64,000 nucleotides of DNA, taken from Mesorhizobium qingshengii (GTDB taxonomy: Bacteria > Pseudomonadota > Alphaproteobacteria > Rhizobiales > Rhizobiaceae). The stretch is taken from contig NZ_FMXM01000003.1 of NCBI RefSeq assembly GCF_900103325.1, positions 248,001 to 312,000 of the forward strand, read 5' to 3'. A model generated the notes under the pieces. It made no database searches. It was given only the letters and a program-made list of their open reading frames with translations, and was not told the DNA's origin. The position numbers were made by a program, and so were the translations under genes. Below, in pieces: positions 1 to 8,679 of this stretch (positions are counted from its first letter, which is position 1; every line of letters starts with the position of its first letter).

Positions 1-1
1 G

Positions 2-307
2 GAGATTGCTGCCGTGACCTGGGCCATTCCACGCGCCGGCCTGCTCGCCCGGATCGAGAACGACACCGAGCTGACGATCGCTTGGGCGCGCCATCTCGCA
101 CACGAGGTCCAGCAGGCGCGGCTGCAGTCGGAGATCCTGTCACTCAAGACAGTCGCGGCCCGCCTTGACGCGTGGGTTTCCTGGCATGGGAGCTTTCCCG
201 CCAGAGGACATTGGTCGACGCTGGCCCATGAAATAGGTGTCAGCCCCGAGGCGCTCTACCGTGAGATCGCATTGCGCCGGAGGCAGGACGCGGTGACGAT
301 CATTTGA
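2..307 (+). CDS. Crp/Fnr-family transcriptional regulator, C-terminal part (5' end outside window)
   Basis: The reading frame is already open at the first base and runs to TGA at 305-307, so this is the C-terminal ~100 residues of a gene that begins upstream. The sequence shows the helical connector and winged helix typical of Crp/Fnr regulators: SLKTVAARLDAWV followed by the recognition segment LAHEIGVSPEALYREIALRR. The N-terminal cyclic-nucleotide-binding fold is not visible, so ligand type cannot be judged. The family call is fairly secure; targets are unknown. Confidence 0.7.
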   Translation, partial: EIAAVTWAIPRAGLLARIENDTELTIAWARHLAHEVQQARLQSEILSLKTVAARLDAWVSWHGSFPARGHWSTLAHEIGVSPEALYREIALRRRQDAVTII

Positions 308-453
308 TCGCGCCATCGGTAAGATGCGGCTCATTGCATCGATCACGCCATTGAACGCCCTGCTGCTTTCGGCCTGGTCAGGTTCGTTTCTTCCTGGCTC
401 GTGGAGGACTGGCGCGGCAACGGCAGGCAGGTCGATGTCGAACGAACGGTTCC

Positions 454-639
454 TTACGTCCGAGAGCGGTTCGCCCACGCCAGCCCGGCAAGGCCGACCA
501 GCATGGTGACGATGCCGATATAGAGCCATTGCGACTGGCCGGTCATGAAGCTGCCGCCGACAACGCCGATGCCTTGCAGCGACCACAGCGCGCCAATGGC
601 AAGGACGATCAAGGCCAGCAGATTTTTGGTCAGTCTCAC
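454..639 (-). CDS. small conserved membrane protein, 61 aa
   Basis: A GTG-started 61-residue protein with two hydrophobic segments (about residues 5-22 and 37-55) separated by a short Gly-rich loop containing GIGVVGGSF, ending in a basic tail WANRSRT. It looks like a small inner-membrane protein of the kind common in Mesorhizobium-type genomes. No catalytic motif is visible and neighbours give no functional hint. It is convergent with the Crp/Fnr gene. A purine-rich AAGGGA lies upstream of the start. The function is not recognised; that the gene is real is inferred from its composition. Confidence 0.55.
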   Translation of the reverse strand: MRLTKNLLALIVLAIGALWSLQGIGVVGGSFMTGQSQWLYIGIVTMLVGLAGLAWANRSRT

Positions 640-948
640 TGTCCGATATCCCTTCTCAAGTCGATCTTTTGCGGCGCCATGGTCGCGATGAAAGAGCCAA
701 AGGAAGCGGCTCGCGCGCGCTGACTTCTACTTGGATATCAGCGCTCGATCTTGTCAAACAAATCTCGGATATCGGCTCGAAGATCATGATGAATTGATCA
801 TCGCGCCCCGGAATATCACTAACAGACTGTTACCCAGTGACTCCAAACGTGTGCCTTCGCCACGGAACCGCCAGATGCTTGCCGCATTTCCCGCCTTATT
901 CGCTACCTAACGGCTGGGGTCTGTCAAAAACGGAGTCATCCCCCAAAT
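640..948. other. intergenic region upstream of rlpA
   Basis: About 309 bases between two divergent genes. It must hold the promoters for the small membrane protein (leftwards) and the RlpA-like gene (rightwards), but no convincing -35/-10 pair or operator was found. No credible gene was seen in it. Confidence 0.4.
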
Positions 949-1317
949 ATGAAGAACACAAAACAAACCGCGCTTGTCGCGGTAACGATCGCTGCTGGTC
1001 TGATGGTCGGCGCCTCCGCCTCTTCGGCAACCGCCGCCGCCGGCCAGTGCGGCCGCGCCTCGTGGTATGCCCTGCATTCCAGGACCGCCTCTGGGGAGCG
1101 CATGAACCCTTCGGCCTTGACCGCCGCCCACCGCACCCTGCCTTTCGGCACCAAGCTTCGGGTGACCAACCAGAACAACGGCCGCAGCGTCATCGTGCGC
1201 ATCAACGACCGCGGCCCGTTCATCAAGGGGCGCGTGCTCGACCTGTCGAAGGGTGCCGCCGGCCAACTCGGCTTCATCGGCTCCGGCCACACCGCCGTCT
1301 GCATGGCGCGCGTTTGA
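949..1317 (+). CDS. rlpA: RlpA-family septal ring lytic transglycosylase (short form)
   Basis: This 122-residue exported protein carries a signal peptide (about residues 1-30, cleavage near ATAAA-GQ) followed almost immediately by a single RlpA-like double-psi beta-barrel. Recognisable family signatures are [27 protein letters not shown] and VRINDRGPF. RlpA proteins act in the periplasm on peptidoglycan, often glycan strands lacking stem peptides, during daughter-cell separation. This one lacks the C-terminal SPOR domain of the E. coli protein, so recruitment to the septum by SPOR is not expected. It is a single-gene unit preceded by a ~300-base gap. The family call is firm; enzymatic activity is inferred. 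Confidence 0.8.
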   Translation: MKNTKQTALVAVTIAAGLMVGASASSATAAAGQCGRASWYALHSRTASGERMNPSALTAAHRTLPFGTKLRVTNQNNGRSVIVRINDRGPFIKGRVLDLSKGAAGQLGFIGSGHTAVCMARV

Positions 1318-1548
1318 TGTCCCGTGTGTCCGGCGCGAAGGTCGGACACATTTGTTACACACTTCGCAACGCACATTGAGCCGGCTGCGCCGTTCGAGGC
1401 GGTTTTTCAACGCTTTGGACGAAAGAACCATTGGTCACGCGACGTGACGTATTGCGTCGCAGCAATTAGTTGTTAACCTCGCCGCGAGAGATTCAAGGCT
1501 CGGCGCTGCCCGTCGTCCCTTCGGTCGCAGGCAGCAGCGGGGTTCTCG

Positions 1549-2826
1549 ATGTTCTACCAGCTCTATGAAATGAACCACGCCGCCATGCAGCCCGCGCGCC
1601 TCTACGCCGACGCGGTGCGGATGTTCTACTCCAATCCGCTCAATCCGGTTTCCCATACGGCCTGGGGTCGTTCGATCGCAGCGACCGCCGAATTGTTCGA
1701 GCGCACGACGCGCCGCTACGGCAAGCCGACGTTCGGCCTCGACAAGACGGTGGTCGACTGGAAGAGCGTCGAGGTCACCGAAAAGACCGTCTGGTCGCGG
1801 CCGTTCTGCAATCTCGTCCGCTTCGAACGCGCAGTGCCCGCCGGGCGCCGACCGGATCCGAAGCTGCTGATCGTGGCGCCGATGTCGGGCCACTACGCGA
1901 CGCTGCTGCGCGGCACGGCCGAGGCGATGCTGCCCCATGCCGACGTGCACATCACCGACTGGGTCGATGCCCGCATGGTGCCGCTGGCGGACGGCAGTTT
2001 CGATCTCGACGACTATATCGACTACATCATCGACATGCTGCACACGCTGGGGCCCGACACGCATGTGATGGCCGTGTGCCAGCCTTCCGTGCCGGTGCTT
2101 GCCGCCGTTGCGCTGATGGAAACGCGCGGCGACCCCTTCGTTCCCTCGACGATGACCTTGATGGGCGGACCGATCGACACCCGCCGCAACCCGACCGCCG
2201 TGAACCTCTTGGCCGAGGAAAAGGGCATCGACTGGTTCCGCGACAACGTCATCATGAACGCGCCCTGGCCGGTGCCTGGTTTCGGCCGCGAGGTCTATCC
2301 GGGCTTCCTGCAGCTTTCCGGCTTCATGAGCATGAATCTCGACCGCCACATCATCGCCCACAAGGACTTCTTCATGCACCTGGTGAAGCATGATGGCGAC
2401 AATGCCGTGAAGCACCGCGATTTCTACGACGAATACCTCGCGGTGATGGATCTGACGGCGGAATTCTACCTGCAGACCGTCGACACCGTCTTCGTGCGCC
2501 ATGCCTTGCCGAAGGGCGAGATGACGCATCGCGGCACCAGGATCGACCCGTCGGAGATCCGCAATGTCGCGCTGTTCACGGTCGAGGGCGAGAACGATGA
2601 CATATCAGGCCTTGGCCAGACCAAGGCGGCACATGATTTGTGCCCCAACATCCCCGCCGACAGGCACGCCCACTACATGCAGCCGGCGGTCGGCCACTAC
2701 GGCGTGTTCAACGGCTCGCGCTTCCGCTCCGAGATCGTGCCGCGCATCGTCGACTTCATCACCAGCTATGGCCGACAGAACCGCGTTGCGGTGAAACCGA
2801 AGCTGGTCCGCACCGCCAAAAAATAA
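1549..2826 (+). CDS. phaZ: intracellular polyhydroxyalkanoate (PHB) depolymerase
   Basis: This 425-residue protein matches the intracellular PHB depolymerase family (PhaZ), which hydrolyses stored poly-3-hydroxybutyrate granules in the cytoplasm to mobilise carbon. The family start MFYQLYEMNHA is intact. An alpha/beta-hydrolase core contains MAVCQPSVP with the likely nucleophile Cys177; the family uses Cys instead of the Ser of a lipase box. GHYGVFNGSRFR near the C-terminus supplies the expected catalytic His region. Length equals the usual ~420 aa. PHB storage is common in rhizobia. No partner gene is adjacent and regulation is not visible. Confidence 0.9.
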   Translation: MFYQLYEMNHAAMQPARLYADAVRMFYSNPLNPVSHTAWGRSIAATAELFERTTRRYGKPTFGLDKTVVDWKSVEVTEKTVWSRPFCNLVRFERAVPAGRRPDPKLLIVAPMSGHYATLLRGTAEAMLPHADVHITDWVDARMVPLADGSFDLDDYIDYIIDMLHTLGPDTHVMAVCQPSVPVLAAVALMETRGDPFVPSTMTLMGGPIDTRRNPTAVNLLAEEKGIDWFRDNVIMNAPWPVPGFGREVYPGFLQLSGFMSMNLDRHIIAHKDFFMHLVKHDGDNAVKHRDFYDEYLAVMDLTAEFYLQTVDTVFVRHALPKGEMTHRGTRIDPSEIRNVALFTVEGENDDISGLGQTKAAHDLCPNIPADRHAHYMQPAVGHYGVFNGSRFRSEIVPRIVDFITSYGRQNRVAVKPKLVRTAKK

Positions 2827-3131
2827 TGCGTCGCCCAGAGCAGGACCAAGGTCCCGACCCGATGGTTCGCGGCGGTTCGGGACAAGACTGCGTAATACAA
2901 AAGGCTTAAACCGCGTCGACCGACGCGGTTCCAAAGCGACGCGTTCTAAGTAGGACGGCGGCAATCCGACCCATTTGGCCGCCAGAATGAGGGTGGCGGC
3001 CGATTCTGTTGCACAATAGACGCTATCCTGCCCCTCGGGTAACCATGCTCGCAATCCGCCCGTCGTCGTAATTGACACGGACTGTCAATCGCCCTTAACC
3101 TTTCGTTAATAACAAAGGGCGAGCGGGGACA
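2827..3131. other. intergenic region after phaZ, with a perfect hairpin
   Basis: About 305 bases between phaZ and the next gene. It contains the inverted repeat AACCGCGTCG (2909-2918) / CGACGCGGTT (2921-2930) with a two-base loop. It may end phaZ transcription, although no T-run follows on the + strand. No coding sequence was recognised here. The AT-richer stretch just before 3132 probably holds the promoter of the downstream secreted protein. Confidence 0.4.
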
Positions 3132-3749
3132 ATGATTTCCTCACCAATGGCACGAAGGCTGCGCCTGTGCGTGGTAGCCGGGCTGGTAGCAACGGGAGGC
3201 TGGGTGGCACCAGCTTTGGCGGCTGACGCAATGGCGACGGGGGGGCTGACCTCGCAGCCGATTGGCCACTATGATTTCTGCAAGCTCAATCCGGGCGAAT
3301 GCTCGATCCGCCCGACCAATCTCGCGCCCACCCCGATGACCGATGGGCTGATGCGCAAGCTGATCAGCATCACCGCCAAGGTCAACGCCGCCGTCAAGCC
3401 GATGAGCGACATGGAAATCTACGGCAAGGACGAGGTCTGGGCCTATCCCGACAAGGGCGTCGGCGACTGCGAAGACTATGTGCTGGAAAAGCGGCGCGAG
3501 CTTTCGCACATGAGCATCTCGCTTGCCGATCTGCTGATCACCGTGGTGCGCAAGCCCGACGGCGAGGGCCACGCGGTGCTGACGGTGCGCACCGACAAGG
3601 GCGACTATGTGCTCGATAATCTGACCGACAAGGTCAAGCCGTGGGACCAGACCGGTTATCGCTTCCTCAAGCGGCAGGCGATCGACAACACCGGTCGCTG
3701 GGTTTCGATCCGAGGCGGCCAGCAAGTGCTGGTCGGCGCGGTACAGTAA
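3132..3749 (+). CDS. exported transglutaminase-like cysteine peptidase (BTLCP family)
   Basis: A 205-residue protein with an N-terminal signal peptide (about residues 1-31) followed by a bacterial transglutaminase-like cysteine peptidase domain (formerly DUF920). The catalytic triad is visible in the right order: Cys113 in GDCEDY, His147 in GEGHAVL and Asp162 in VLDNLTD. Such proteins are periplasmic; the characterised relative LapG cleaves surface adhesins under c-di-GMP control, but most alphaproteobacterial members have unknown substrates. No LapD-like gene lies nearby, so a LapG role is not implied. Several Cys residues in the mature N-terminus could form a disulfide. Confidence 0.82.
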   Translation: MISSPMARRLRLCVVAGLVATGGWVAPALAADAMATGGLTSQPIGHYDFCKLNPGECSIRPTNLAPTPMTDGLMRKLISITAKVNAAVKPMSDMEIYGKDEVWAYPDKGVGDCEDYVLEKRRELSHMSISLADLLITVVRKPDGEGHAVLTVRTDKGDYVLDNLTDKVKPWDQTGYRFLKRQAIDNTGRWVSIRGGQQVLVGAVQ

Positions 3750-3816
3750 ACACAGGCGCGACGTATTCGAAGCACGATCACGCGTCGTCAGCTACTTTCG
3801 ATAGATACCGGAACTC

Positions 3817-3944
3817 GGCGCTGCCCTTCATTGTCCTGCCGGACATCTCTCCCCGTTTAACGGGGAGAACTGTTACCCATGTATCCGGTTCAAAGTATTA
3901 CCCACCTATCGGCTGAACACCGGCAGGCGGATGAGGGGCAGCGC
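3817..3944. repeat. palindromic intergenic repeat (family A, copy 1) with inserted sequence
   Basis: The left arm GGCGCTGCCC...CTGCCGG (3817-3842) is answered by the right arm CCGGCAGGCGGATGAGGGGC (3920-3939), which continues AGCGC. An inner hairpin CTCCCCG-TTTAA-CGGGGAG follows the left arm. The arms match those of other copies near 9475, 11821 and 45299. Between the arms lie two related blocks starting TTACCCA (3873 and 3898) that are absent from the other copies. Confidence 0.7.
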
Positions 3945-4063
3945 GACGCCGCGAGCTCCGTACTTCGTGCCTTCCAACAATTTCGCGCCCCTCCATGAAC
4001 CATTTCCGTTCGCCCGGCGACACACAGCCGTGGACGACAGAAACCCAACCATGGAGACTTCAG

Positions 4064-4318
4064 ATGACTGCTTTTCTGCGAAATGCCCTTCTCGCCGCCG
4101 CGGCCGTGTCGGCCCTGACCGGATCCGCTCTGGCTGACCAGACCGTCACGAGCTGCGCCAAGACCACGCTCAATGATCTGTGGAGCGGCCGCTGCTGCAG
4201 CGCAGCCGGCGCATCGGACTGCCTGGGCGGTGGAAACGGTGGCCGCGACCATCACGACAATGGCGGCCCGAGCACCAACGGCGGCGGAAACAATGGCGGC
4301 ACGGCCGGCAAGCCGTGA
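4064..4318 (+). CDS. small secreted Gly/Asn-rich protein, hypothetical
   Basis: The ATG at 4064 is preceded by GGAG (4053-4056) and begins an 84-residue protein with a clear signal peptide (residues 1-22, ending SALAD). The mature part has three Cys (SCAKTT, GRCCS, ASDC) and a low-complexity tail rich in Gly, Asn and His. The Cys residues suggest a disulfide-containing periplasmic or surface peptide. I do not recognise the family. An upstream in-frame ATG at 3995 would add 23 residues and hide the signal peptide, so it was not chosen. Confidence 0.5.
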   Translation: MTAFLRNALLAAAAVSALTGSALADQTVTSCAKTTLNDLWSGRCCSAAGASDCLGGGNGGRDHHDNGGPSTNGGGNNGGTAGKP

Positions 4319-4410
4319 TCTCATTGCTGCTGACCGCCGGCGGGCTCTTCAGGTGAGGTGAACGCCGGCGCCAGCAGGATAACTCGCGCCGTCTGGCGCA
4401 GACCGCCAGA

Positions 4411-4779
4411 TTACGGCCGGCTGGCCAGCGCCGCGCGGATCGACGCGGTGATGCGGCGAAGCTCCGCCTCGTCGAGTTTTTCGATGTTCTCGGCCAGGAG
4501 ATTGGCAAGCTCGGTGGCGGCGGGATTCAGACCCGACGTGTCGAGCTTAACGCGGGGGTGCGAGGCCTCGGCCAGCCGCGCCAGTTCCTCGGCGTCATCC
4601 CAGATGATGTTGAAATAGCCGATGATCTTCTGAATCAGCGTCCAGGTCGGCGCACCGCGCCGGCCATGTTCCAGCGCCGACAGATAGGCGGCGCTGACGC
4701 CGATCGCCGCCGCCATGTCCTTCTGGTTGACACCGCGCTCGCTGCGTAGCGCGCGCAGCTTCTCGCCGAAGGGGGTCAT
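4411..4779 (-). CDS. XRE-family helix-turn-helix transcriptional regulator
   Basis: A 122-residue protein with a Cro/C1-type HTH in the first 60 residues (LRSERGVNQKDMAAAIGVSAAYLSALEHG), then a helical tail ending ELRRITASIRAAL. Its ATG overlaps the TGA of the upstream smr-like gene, so it is the third gene of the mltA-smr-xre operon read leftwards. Conserved co-occurrence of this regulator with MltA and Smr proteins is usual in rhizobia, but its targets are unknown. The DNA-binding role follows from the HTH; autoregulation is only possible. Confidence 0.82.
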   Translation of the reverse strand: MTPFGEKLRALRSERGVNQKDMAAAIGVSAAYLSALEHGRRGAPTWTLIQKIIGYFNIIWDDAEELARLAEASHPRVKLDTSGLNPAATELANLLAENIEKLDEAELRRITASIRAALASRP

Positions 4780-5321
4780 GACCGCACCCGCCGCAAGCGG
4801 ACATAGAGCGCGCCCGAGCCACCATGGTTGCGCGCGGCATGGTCATGGCTGGAGACCAGCGGCCGGAAGGCGGGCGTCGACAGCCAGGCCGGGACCGCGC
4901 GCCGCAGCACCCCGTCGCCGCCCGAGGACGAGCCCTTGCCGGTGATGACCAGCACATAGCGGATGCCGCCGGCATGGGCGCGGTGCAGGAACGAAAACAG
5001 CAGCGAATAGGCTTCGTCCTGGGTCAGGCCGTGCAGATCGACGCGGCCCTCGATCGGCAGCCGGCCTTTCGACAGTTTGTCCAGGGTCGGCTCGTCGAGC
5101 GCGTGCGCGACATGCTGCGCCTTCGGCTTCGCCGCTCCGGCCGGAGCGCCGGCGAGCGGCGCTGGTTGCGGCGGCGTGTGCCTGGTCTCGGCGCCGATGT
5201 CGGGAATATCGACGGCTGTCCTGCCCTTCAGCGGCTTGGCCGTGCGCGCCACCAGGTTCCACAGAACCCGGTCGTCCTCGCTTAGCTTGGCTTCGCTCGG
5301 CCTGTCTTGGCGCCAGGTCAT
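4776..5321 (-). CDS. Smr/MutS2-domain protein
   Basis: This 181-residue protein has a disordered Pro/Ala-rich N-terminal half and a C-terminal Smr domain (about residues 88-180) with the DLHG motif at 95-98 and the TGKG segment. Smr domains are nicking or RNA endonucleases; members with this stand-alone layout act on nucleic acids, but the substrate in alphaproteobacteria is not established. Start and stop overlap mltA and the XRE gene by four bases each (ATGA), indicating translational coupling. The family call is confident; biochemical function is inferred from the domain only. Confidence 0.82.
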   Translation of the reverse strand: MTWRQDRPSEAKLSEDDRVLWNLVARTAKPLKGRTAVDIPDIGAETRHTPPQPAPLAGAPAGAAKPKAQHVAHALDEPTLDKLSKGRLPIEGRVDLHGLTQDEAYSLLFSFLHRAHAGGIRYVLVITGKGSSSGGDGVLRRAVPAWLSTPAFRPLVSSHDHAARNHGGSGALYVRLRRVRS

Positions 5322-6424
5322 CGATTCGAACCCGAAACGAGCGCGCGCGGCACCAGCGCGTGAAAGCCCGCCGCATTGCGCACCACGCCGGCGATCTCTC
5401 CGGCCGCGTCGCCCGAACCGGCGAACAGGTCGCCACGCGCCGGCCCGGTAATGGCCGAGCCGGTGTCCTGCGCGATCATCAGGCGCCGGAACGGTTTTCC
5501 GTCGAAAGCGGTCAGCGACGGAGCGTCGATATGGAACGGCGTACCGAATGTGTGCAGCAGGCGGTCGACGGCGATGGAGCGGCCCGGCGTCAGCGGCACC
5601 TTGGCGGCGGCTATCGGGCCAAGGGTCGCATCGTCGACATCCGCCTCGCGGAAGAAGATATAGGAGCGGTTCTGCCAGAGGATTTCATCGACGCGGCCGG
5701 GATGCGCCTTGAACCAGGCGCGGATCGACTGCATCGTCACCCTTTCGAGCGGAATCTCGCCAATCTCGCTCAGGATCTTGCCGGGCCCGGTGAAGCGCTG
5801 GCCGGATTTGGCCGCGTAGGTGACGCGGCGAAGCCGGCCATCGGTCATGTTCAGCCGCGCCGCGCCCTGCACGTGAATGAAGAAGGCATCGACCTTGTCT
5901 GCCAACCAGGCGATCTCCAGCCCCTTACCCGCAAGCGCGCCGCGCTCGATCTCGCCACGGTCGGGATATTCGACCGGCCCGTCCGGCGTCTGGCGCGCAA
6001 AAGCGAGATAGGGATCCATTCCATGCGGCCGGTTGGTGTCGTCGATATCGACGAGATCGGCCGGACGCGACAGCAGCGGCACGCAGAAGTGCAGGGTTTG
6101 CACCGGCGACGCCTCGATTTCGGGTTCGTAGAAGCCGGTGACGAGGCCGGCGCCACCGTTCTCGGCGCGGACATGCACGGGCAGGAAGTGGCGCTCGAAG
6201 AAGGCACGGGCCTGCGACCGATTCGCCAGCGAAACAATGCGGGCCTCGGTGTAGGCGTCGGCGAAGGCGTTGAAATCGATACCGAGCGAACCGCTGCGAT
6301 AGGGTTTGGTCAGGACATGAAAGGCGGAGCGGCGGAAGGCCACGAAGGCCGCGAGATGGTCGTCATCGCCCCACCCCGGGAGCTCCTCAAACGATTTTCC
6401 GACAAGGAGAGGCGATAGCGACAC
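5318..6424 (-). CDS. mltA: murein lytic transglycosylase A
   Basis: A 368-residue protein (GTG start) with the MltA barrel domain (GLVTGFYEPEIEAS, FFIHVQGAARL) and a C-terminal 3D domain whose catalytic Asp is in MIAQDTGSAITGPARGDLF. It cleaves the MurNAc-GlcNAc bond of peptidoglycan to give 1,6-anhydromuropeptides, in the periplasm or at the outer membrane. A conventional lipobox is not visible from the chosen start, so either the true start differs or export is atypical. First gene of a leftward operon with smr and xre. Confidence 0.85.
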   Translation of the reverse strand: MSLSPLLVGKSFEELPGWGDDDHLAAFVAFRRSAFHVLTKPYRSGSLGIDFNAFADAYTEARIVSLANRSQARAFFERHFLPVHVRAENGGAGLVTGFYEPEIEASPVQTLHFCVPLLSRPADLVDIDDTNRPHGMDPYLAFARQTPDGPVEYPDRGEIERGALAGKGLEIAWLADKVDAFFIHVQGAARLNMTDGRLRRVTYAAKSGQRFTGPGKILSEIGEIPLERVTMQSIRAWFKAHPGRVDEILWQNRSYIFFREADVDDATLGPIAAAKVPLTPGRSIAVDRLLHTFGTPFHIDAPSLTAFDGKPFRRLMIAQDTGSAITGPARGDLFAGSGDAAGEIAGVVRNAAGFHALVPRALVSGSNR

Positions 6425-6495
6425 TGGAGCCGGCCTTTACCTAAAGCGCGTCGTGCTTGAAGAGAGTCATGCGACGCGCTTCGGATCCTGGGTTT

Positions 6496-6545
6496 GATGC
6501 CTGTCGTTGTCCCAAAACTGCTTCGCACTTTTGGGCGACATGCAT
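6496..6545. repeat. short rhizobial intergenic palindrome (copy 1)
   Basis: The segment ATGCCTGTCGTTGTCCCAAA...TTTTGGGCGACATGCAT is an inverted repeat: GTCGTTGTCCCAAAA is answered by TTTTGGGCGAC across a short loop. A second copy with an enlarged loop lies at 34118-34190. It sits between mltA and the Tim44-like gene. The type resembles RIME-like mosaic elements of Rhizobiaceae; that assignment is from memory. Confidence 0.6.
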
Positions 6546-6551
6546 CGGGGC

Positions 6552-7256
6552 TCAGTCTTCTTCCTCGGTGGCGACCAGCTTCCAGTTCGGATCGCGCGAG
6601 CGCGTGTCGCGGGCGAAGGTCCAGACATCCTTGACCTCGGCGACGGTTTCCGGGTCGCCGTCGATGACGGCGCCGGCCTTGTCGCGGGTCGCCGAGATCA
6701 GCTCGCTGATGATGCGCAGCGTGACATGCGCCTCGCCACCCTTCATCTCGGCCGAGACGATGTCGGCCTTGTCGATGCCGACGAAGGAGGACTGGATCTT
6801 TTCCGCCTTGGCCTCGCGTTCGCCGATGGCGGCGACGAAGCCGTCATAGACCTCGCGCGACAACAGGTTCTTCAGCGTCTTGCGATCGCCGTCGGCATAG
6901 GCCATGACGATCATCTCATAGGCCATCTTGGCGCCATCGACGAAGCCCTTGGGATCGAAGGACGGATCGTTGTCCTTGATCGTGCGCAGGCCCTTGTTGA
7001 GATCGCTGTCGGGCTTGGCGAAGGCGTCGATCGCCGCATAGGTGTCGGCCGCCGGCTCGCCCGGCAACCGCTTGCGCGGCAGCGAAACGACATTTTCGGA
7101 TTTCTGAGCGGCGTCCTTGTCGCCGCGGGCCGCGGTATAGGGGTCGAAGGGCGGCCGTTCACTGCCGGTACGACGGCCCAGCACATTGCGCAGCTGGAAA
7201 AAGATGACCACCGCCGCAATCAGGAAGAAAATCGTGCCGAAGTCGAAGAATCCCAT
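6552..7256 (-). CDS. Tim44/TimA-family membrane-anchored adaptor
   Basis: The ATG at 7256 has GGAAG five bases upstream and starts MGFFDF; an upstream TTG at 7268 is less likely. The 234-residue product has one N-terminal membrane anchor (residues ~6-23), a charged linker, and a C-terminal Tim44-like domain (DPKGFVDGAKMAYEMIVMAYADGD ... VWTFARDTRSRDPNWKLVATEEE). Alphaproteobacterial TimA proteins are related to the mitochondrial import component Tim44, but their bacterial partner is not settled. It is divergent from fxsA, with secB beyond, a neighbourhood linked to protein targeting in many rhizobia. Confidence 0.82.
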   Translation of the reverse strand: MGFFDFGTIFFLIAAVVIFFQLRNVLGRRTGSERPPFDPYTAARGDKDAAQKSENVVSLPRKRLPGEPAADTYAAIDAFAKPDSDLNKGLRTIKDNDPSFDPKGFVDGAKMAYEMIVMAYADGDRKTLKNLLSREVYDGFVAAIGEREAKAEKIQSSFVGIDKADIVSAEMKGGEAHVTLRIISELISATRDKAGAVIDGDPETVAEVKDVWTFARDTRSRDPNWKLVATEEED

Positions 7257-7470
7257 ATCTTCCGCCAATCAATCCCTGCCTTTTGGCCGGACCGTCCGGC
7301 CAAGGAGCCGCGGTCGCATAGCGTTCAACATTCAAAGCATATAGAACGCAAGGCGCAATCATTCAAATCAAAGGCAGGCATACCTATCTAACAGGCCCAG
7401 TGCCAGCGGCGATTGCTCGCCGGCGGCCAAAACATCGAAACGGCCAAACGATCGGAAGGGTTGGCAAGAC

Positions 7471-7971
7471 TTGCGTATTTCATTCCTTCCTCTTTTTCTC
7501 CTCGCGCTTCCGCTCCTGGAAATCGCCGGCTTCGTGGTTGTCGGTCGCGAGATCGGCGCGCTGGCGACAGTCGGGCTGGTGCTGGCGTCTGGCATCGCCG
7601 GCACGATGCTGCTCAGGCACCAGGGTTTAAGCGTCATGACGCGAATCCGCGCCGAGATGGATGCCGGCCGCGATCCCAGCCGCCAGCTTGCCCATGGCGC
7701 CATGATCGTGGTCGCGTCGATCCTTTTGATCATCCCCGGCTTCATCACGGATATTATCGGCCTGCTCTTGTTCCTGCCGCCGGTGCGCGACCTTGCCTGG
7801 CGCACGTTCAAGGGCCGCATCGTCGTGGCCACCAATTTCACCACCGGGGGCTTTAGCGGCCGGCGGCGCGACAGGGTCATCGATCTCGAGGACGGCGATT
7901 ATTCGCGCGAGGACGATTTGAAGCGCGGTCCCGACCACAACTCGCCCTGGCGGCGCCTGAAGGACGATTGA
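7471..7971 (+). CDS. fxsA: FxsA-family membrane protein
   Basis: This 166-residue protein starts with TTG. It has the family pattern: N-terminal helix (LPLFLLALPLLEIAGFVVVG), a second helix (ATVGLVLASGIAGTMLL), the conserved turn RHQGL, and a long third helix (MIVVASILLIIPGFITDIIG), then a charged cytoplasmic tail (DGDYSREDDLK). FxsA of E. coli limits phage T7 exclusion by the F plasmid; the cellular role elsewhere is unknown. It lies divergently from the Tim44-like gene and upstream of secB in the same orientation with ~120 bases between. A GGAAGGG 12 bases upstream may serve as ribosome binding site. Confidence 0.82.
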   Translation: MRISFLPLFLLALPLLEIAGFVVVGREIGALATVGLVLASGIAGTMLLRHQGLSVMTRIRAEMDAGRDPSRQLAHGAMIVVASILLIIPGFITDIIGLLLFLPPVRDLAWRTFKGRIVVATNFTTGGFSGRRRDRVIDLEDGDYSREDDLKRGPDHNSPWRRLKDD

Positions 7972-8095
7972 GGCAGCGGCTTTCTCGGGCCCCACAAGCA
8001 AGGCGGCAAACCTTGTCTTGTCATGCCGGCCATGGTAGCGAACGCCCGATTTCAATTCGGTCAGCGATGCTGCCCAGGTAAAAGGACAACGGCTC

Positions 8096-8596
8096 ATGGC
8101 CAGCAAAGATGACGCGCCGGACGGCGCAGCCAACGGAAACGGCAGTGCGGCGCAGCCGTCGCTCAACGTTCTGGCCCAGTATGTGAAGGATCTTTCCTTC
8201 GAAAGCCCCGGCGCGCCGAATTCGCTGCGCGGCCGCGACAAGGCGCCCGGCATCGCCATCAACGTCAATGTCAATGCCAATCCGCTCTCCGACAAGCAGT
8301 TCGACGTCAACCTGACGCTGAACGCCAAAGCTTCCTTCGACCAGGAAGTGCTGTTCAATGTCGAGCTGGTCTATGGCGGCGTGTTCGCGATCAGCGGCTT
8401 CCCGCAGGAACACATGCTGCCGATCCTGTTCATCGAATGCCCGCGCCTGCTGTTCCCTTTCGCCAGGCAGATCATCGCCGAGGCGACGCGCAATGGCGGC
8501 TTCCCGCCGCTGATGCTCGACCCGATCGATTTCGCGCAGATGTTCCAGCAGAAGCTGGCCGAGGACCAGGCCGCCACCAAGGTCAAGGTGAGCTGA
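8096..8596 (+). CDS. secB: protein-export chaperone SecB
   Basis: A 166-residue SecB: a disordered Ala/Gly/Asn N-terminus then the conserved core ([64 protein letters not shown]). SecB is a cytosolic homotetrameric chaperone that keeps presecretory proteins unfolded and passes them to SecA. The length is normal for the family, and the acidic/hydrophobic groove residues are retained. A strong intrinsic terminator follows directly, so it ends its transcript. Confidence 0.95.
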   Translation: MASKDDAPDGAANGNGSAAQPSLNVLAQYVKDLSFESPGAPNSLRGRDKAPGIAINVNVNANPLSDKQFDVNLTLNAKASFDQEVLFNVELVYGGVFAISGFPQEHMLPILFIECPRLLFPFARQIIAEATRNGGFPPLMLDPIDFAQMFQQKLAEDQAATKVKVS

Positions 8597-8621
8597 TCCT
8601 GCCTTGCAGAATTCACGAAAG

Positions 8622-8646
8622 ACCCGGCCTCGCGCCGGGTTTTTTG
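8622..8646 (+). terminator. intrinsic terminator after secB
   Basis: A stem ACCCGGC/GCCGGGT with a five-base loop (CTCGC) is followed by TTTTTTG. It lies 26 bases after the secB stop codon and separates secB from the convergent dnaQ. Confidence 0.85.
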
Positions 8647-8679
8647 TTTTGAGATGTCGGCGGGACGCTGCGGCGGAAA

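Noticed and set aside
1435..2529. A 364-codon minus-strand frame over phaZ
   Set aside because: Antisense to a gene with clear catalytic motifs; sequence rich in His/Arg as expected from reverse reading of GC-rich codons.
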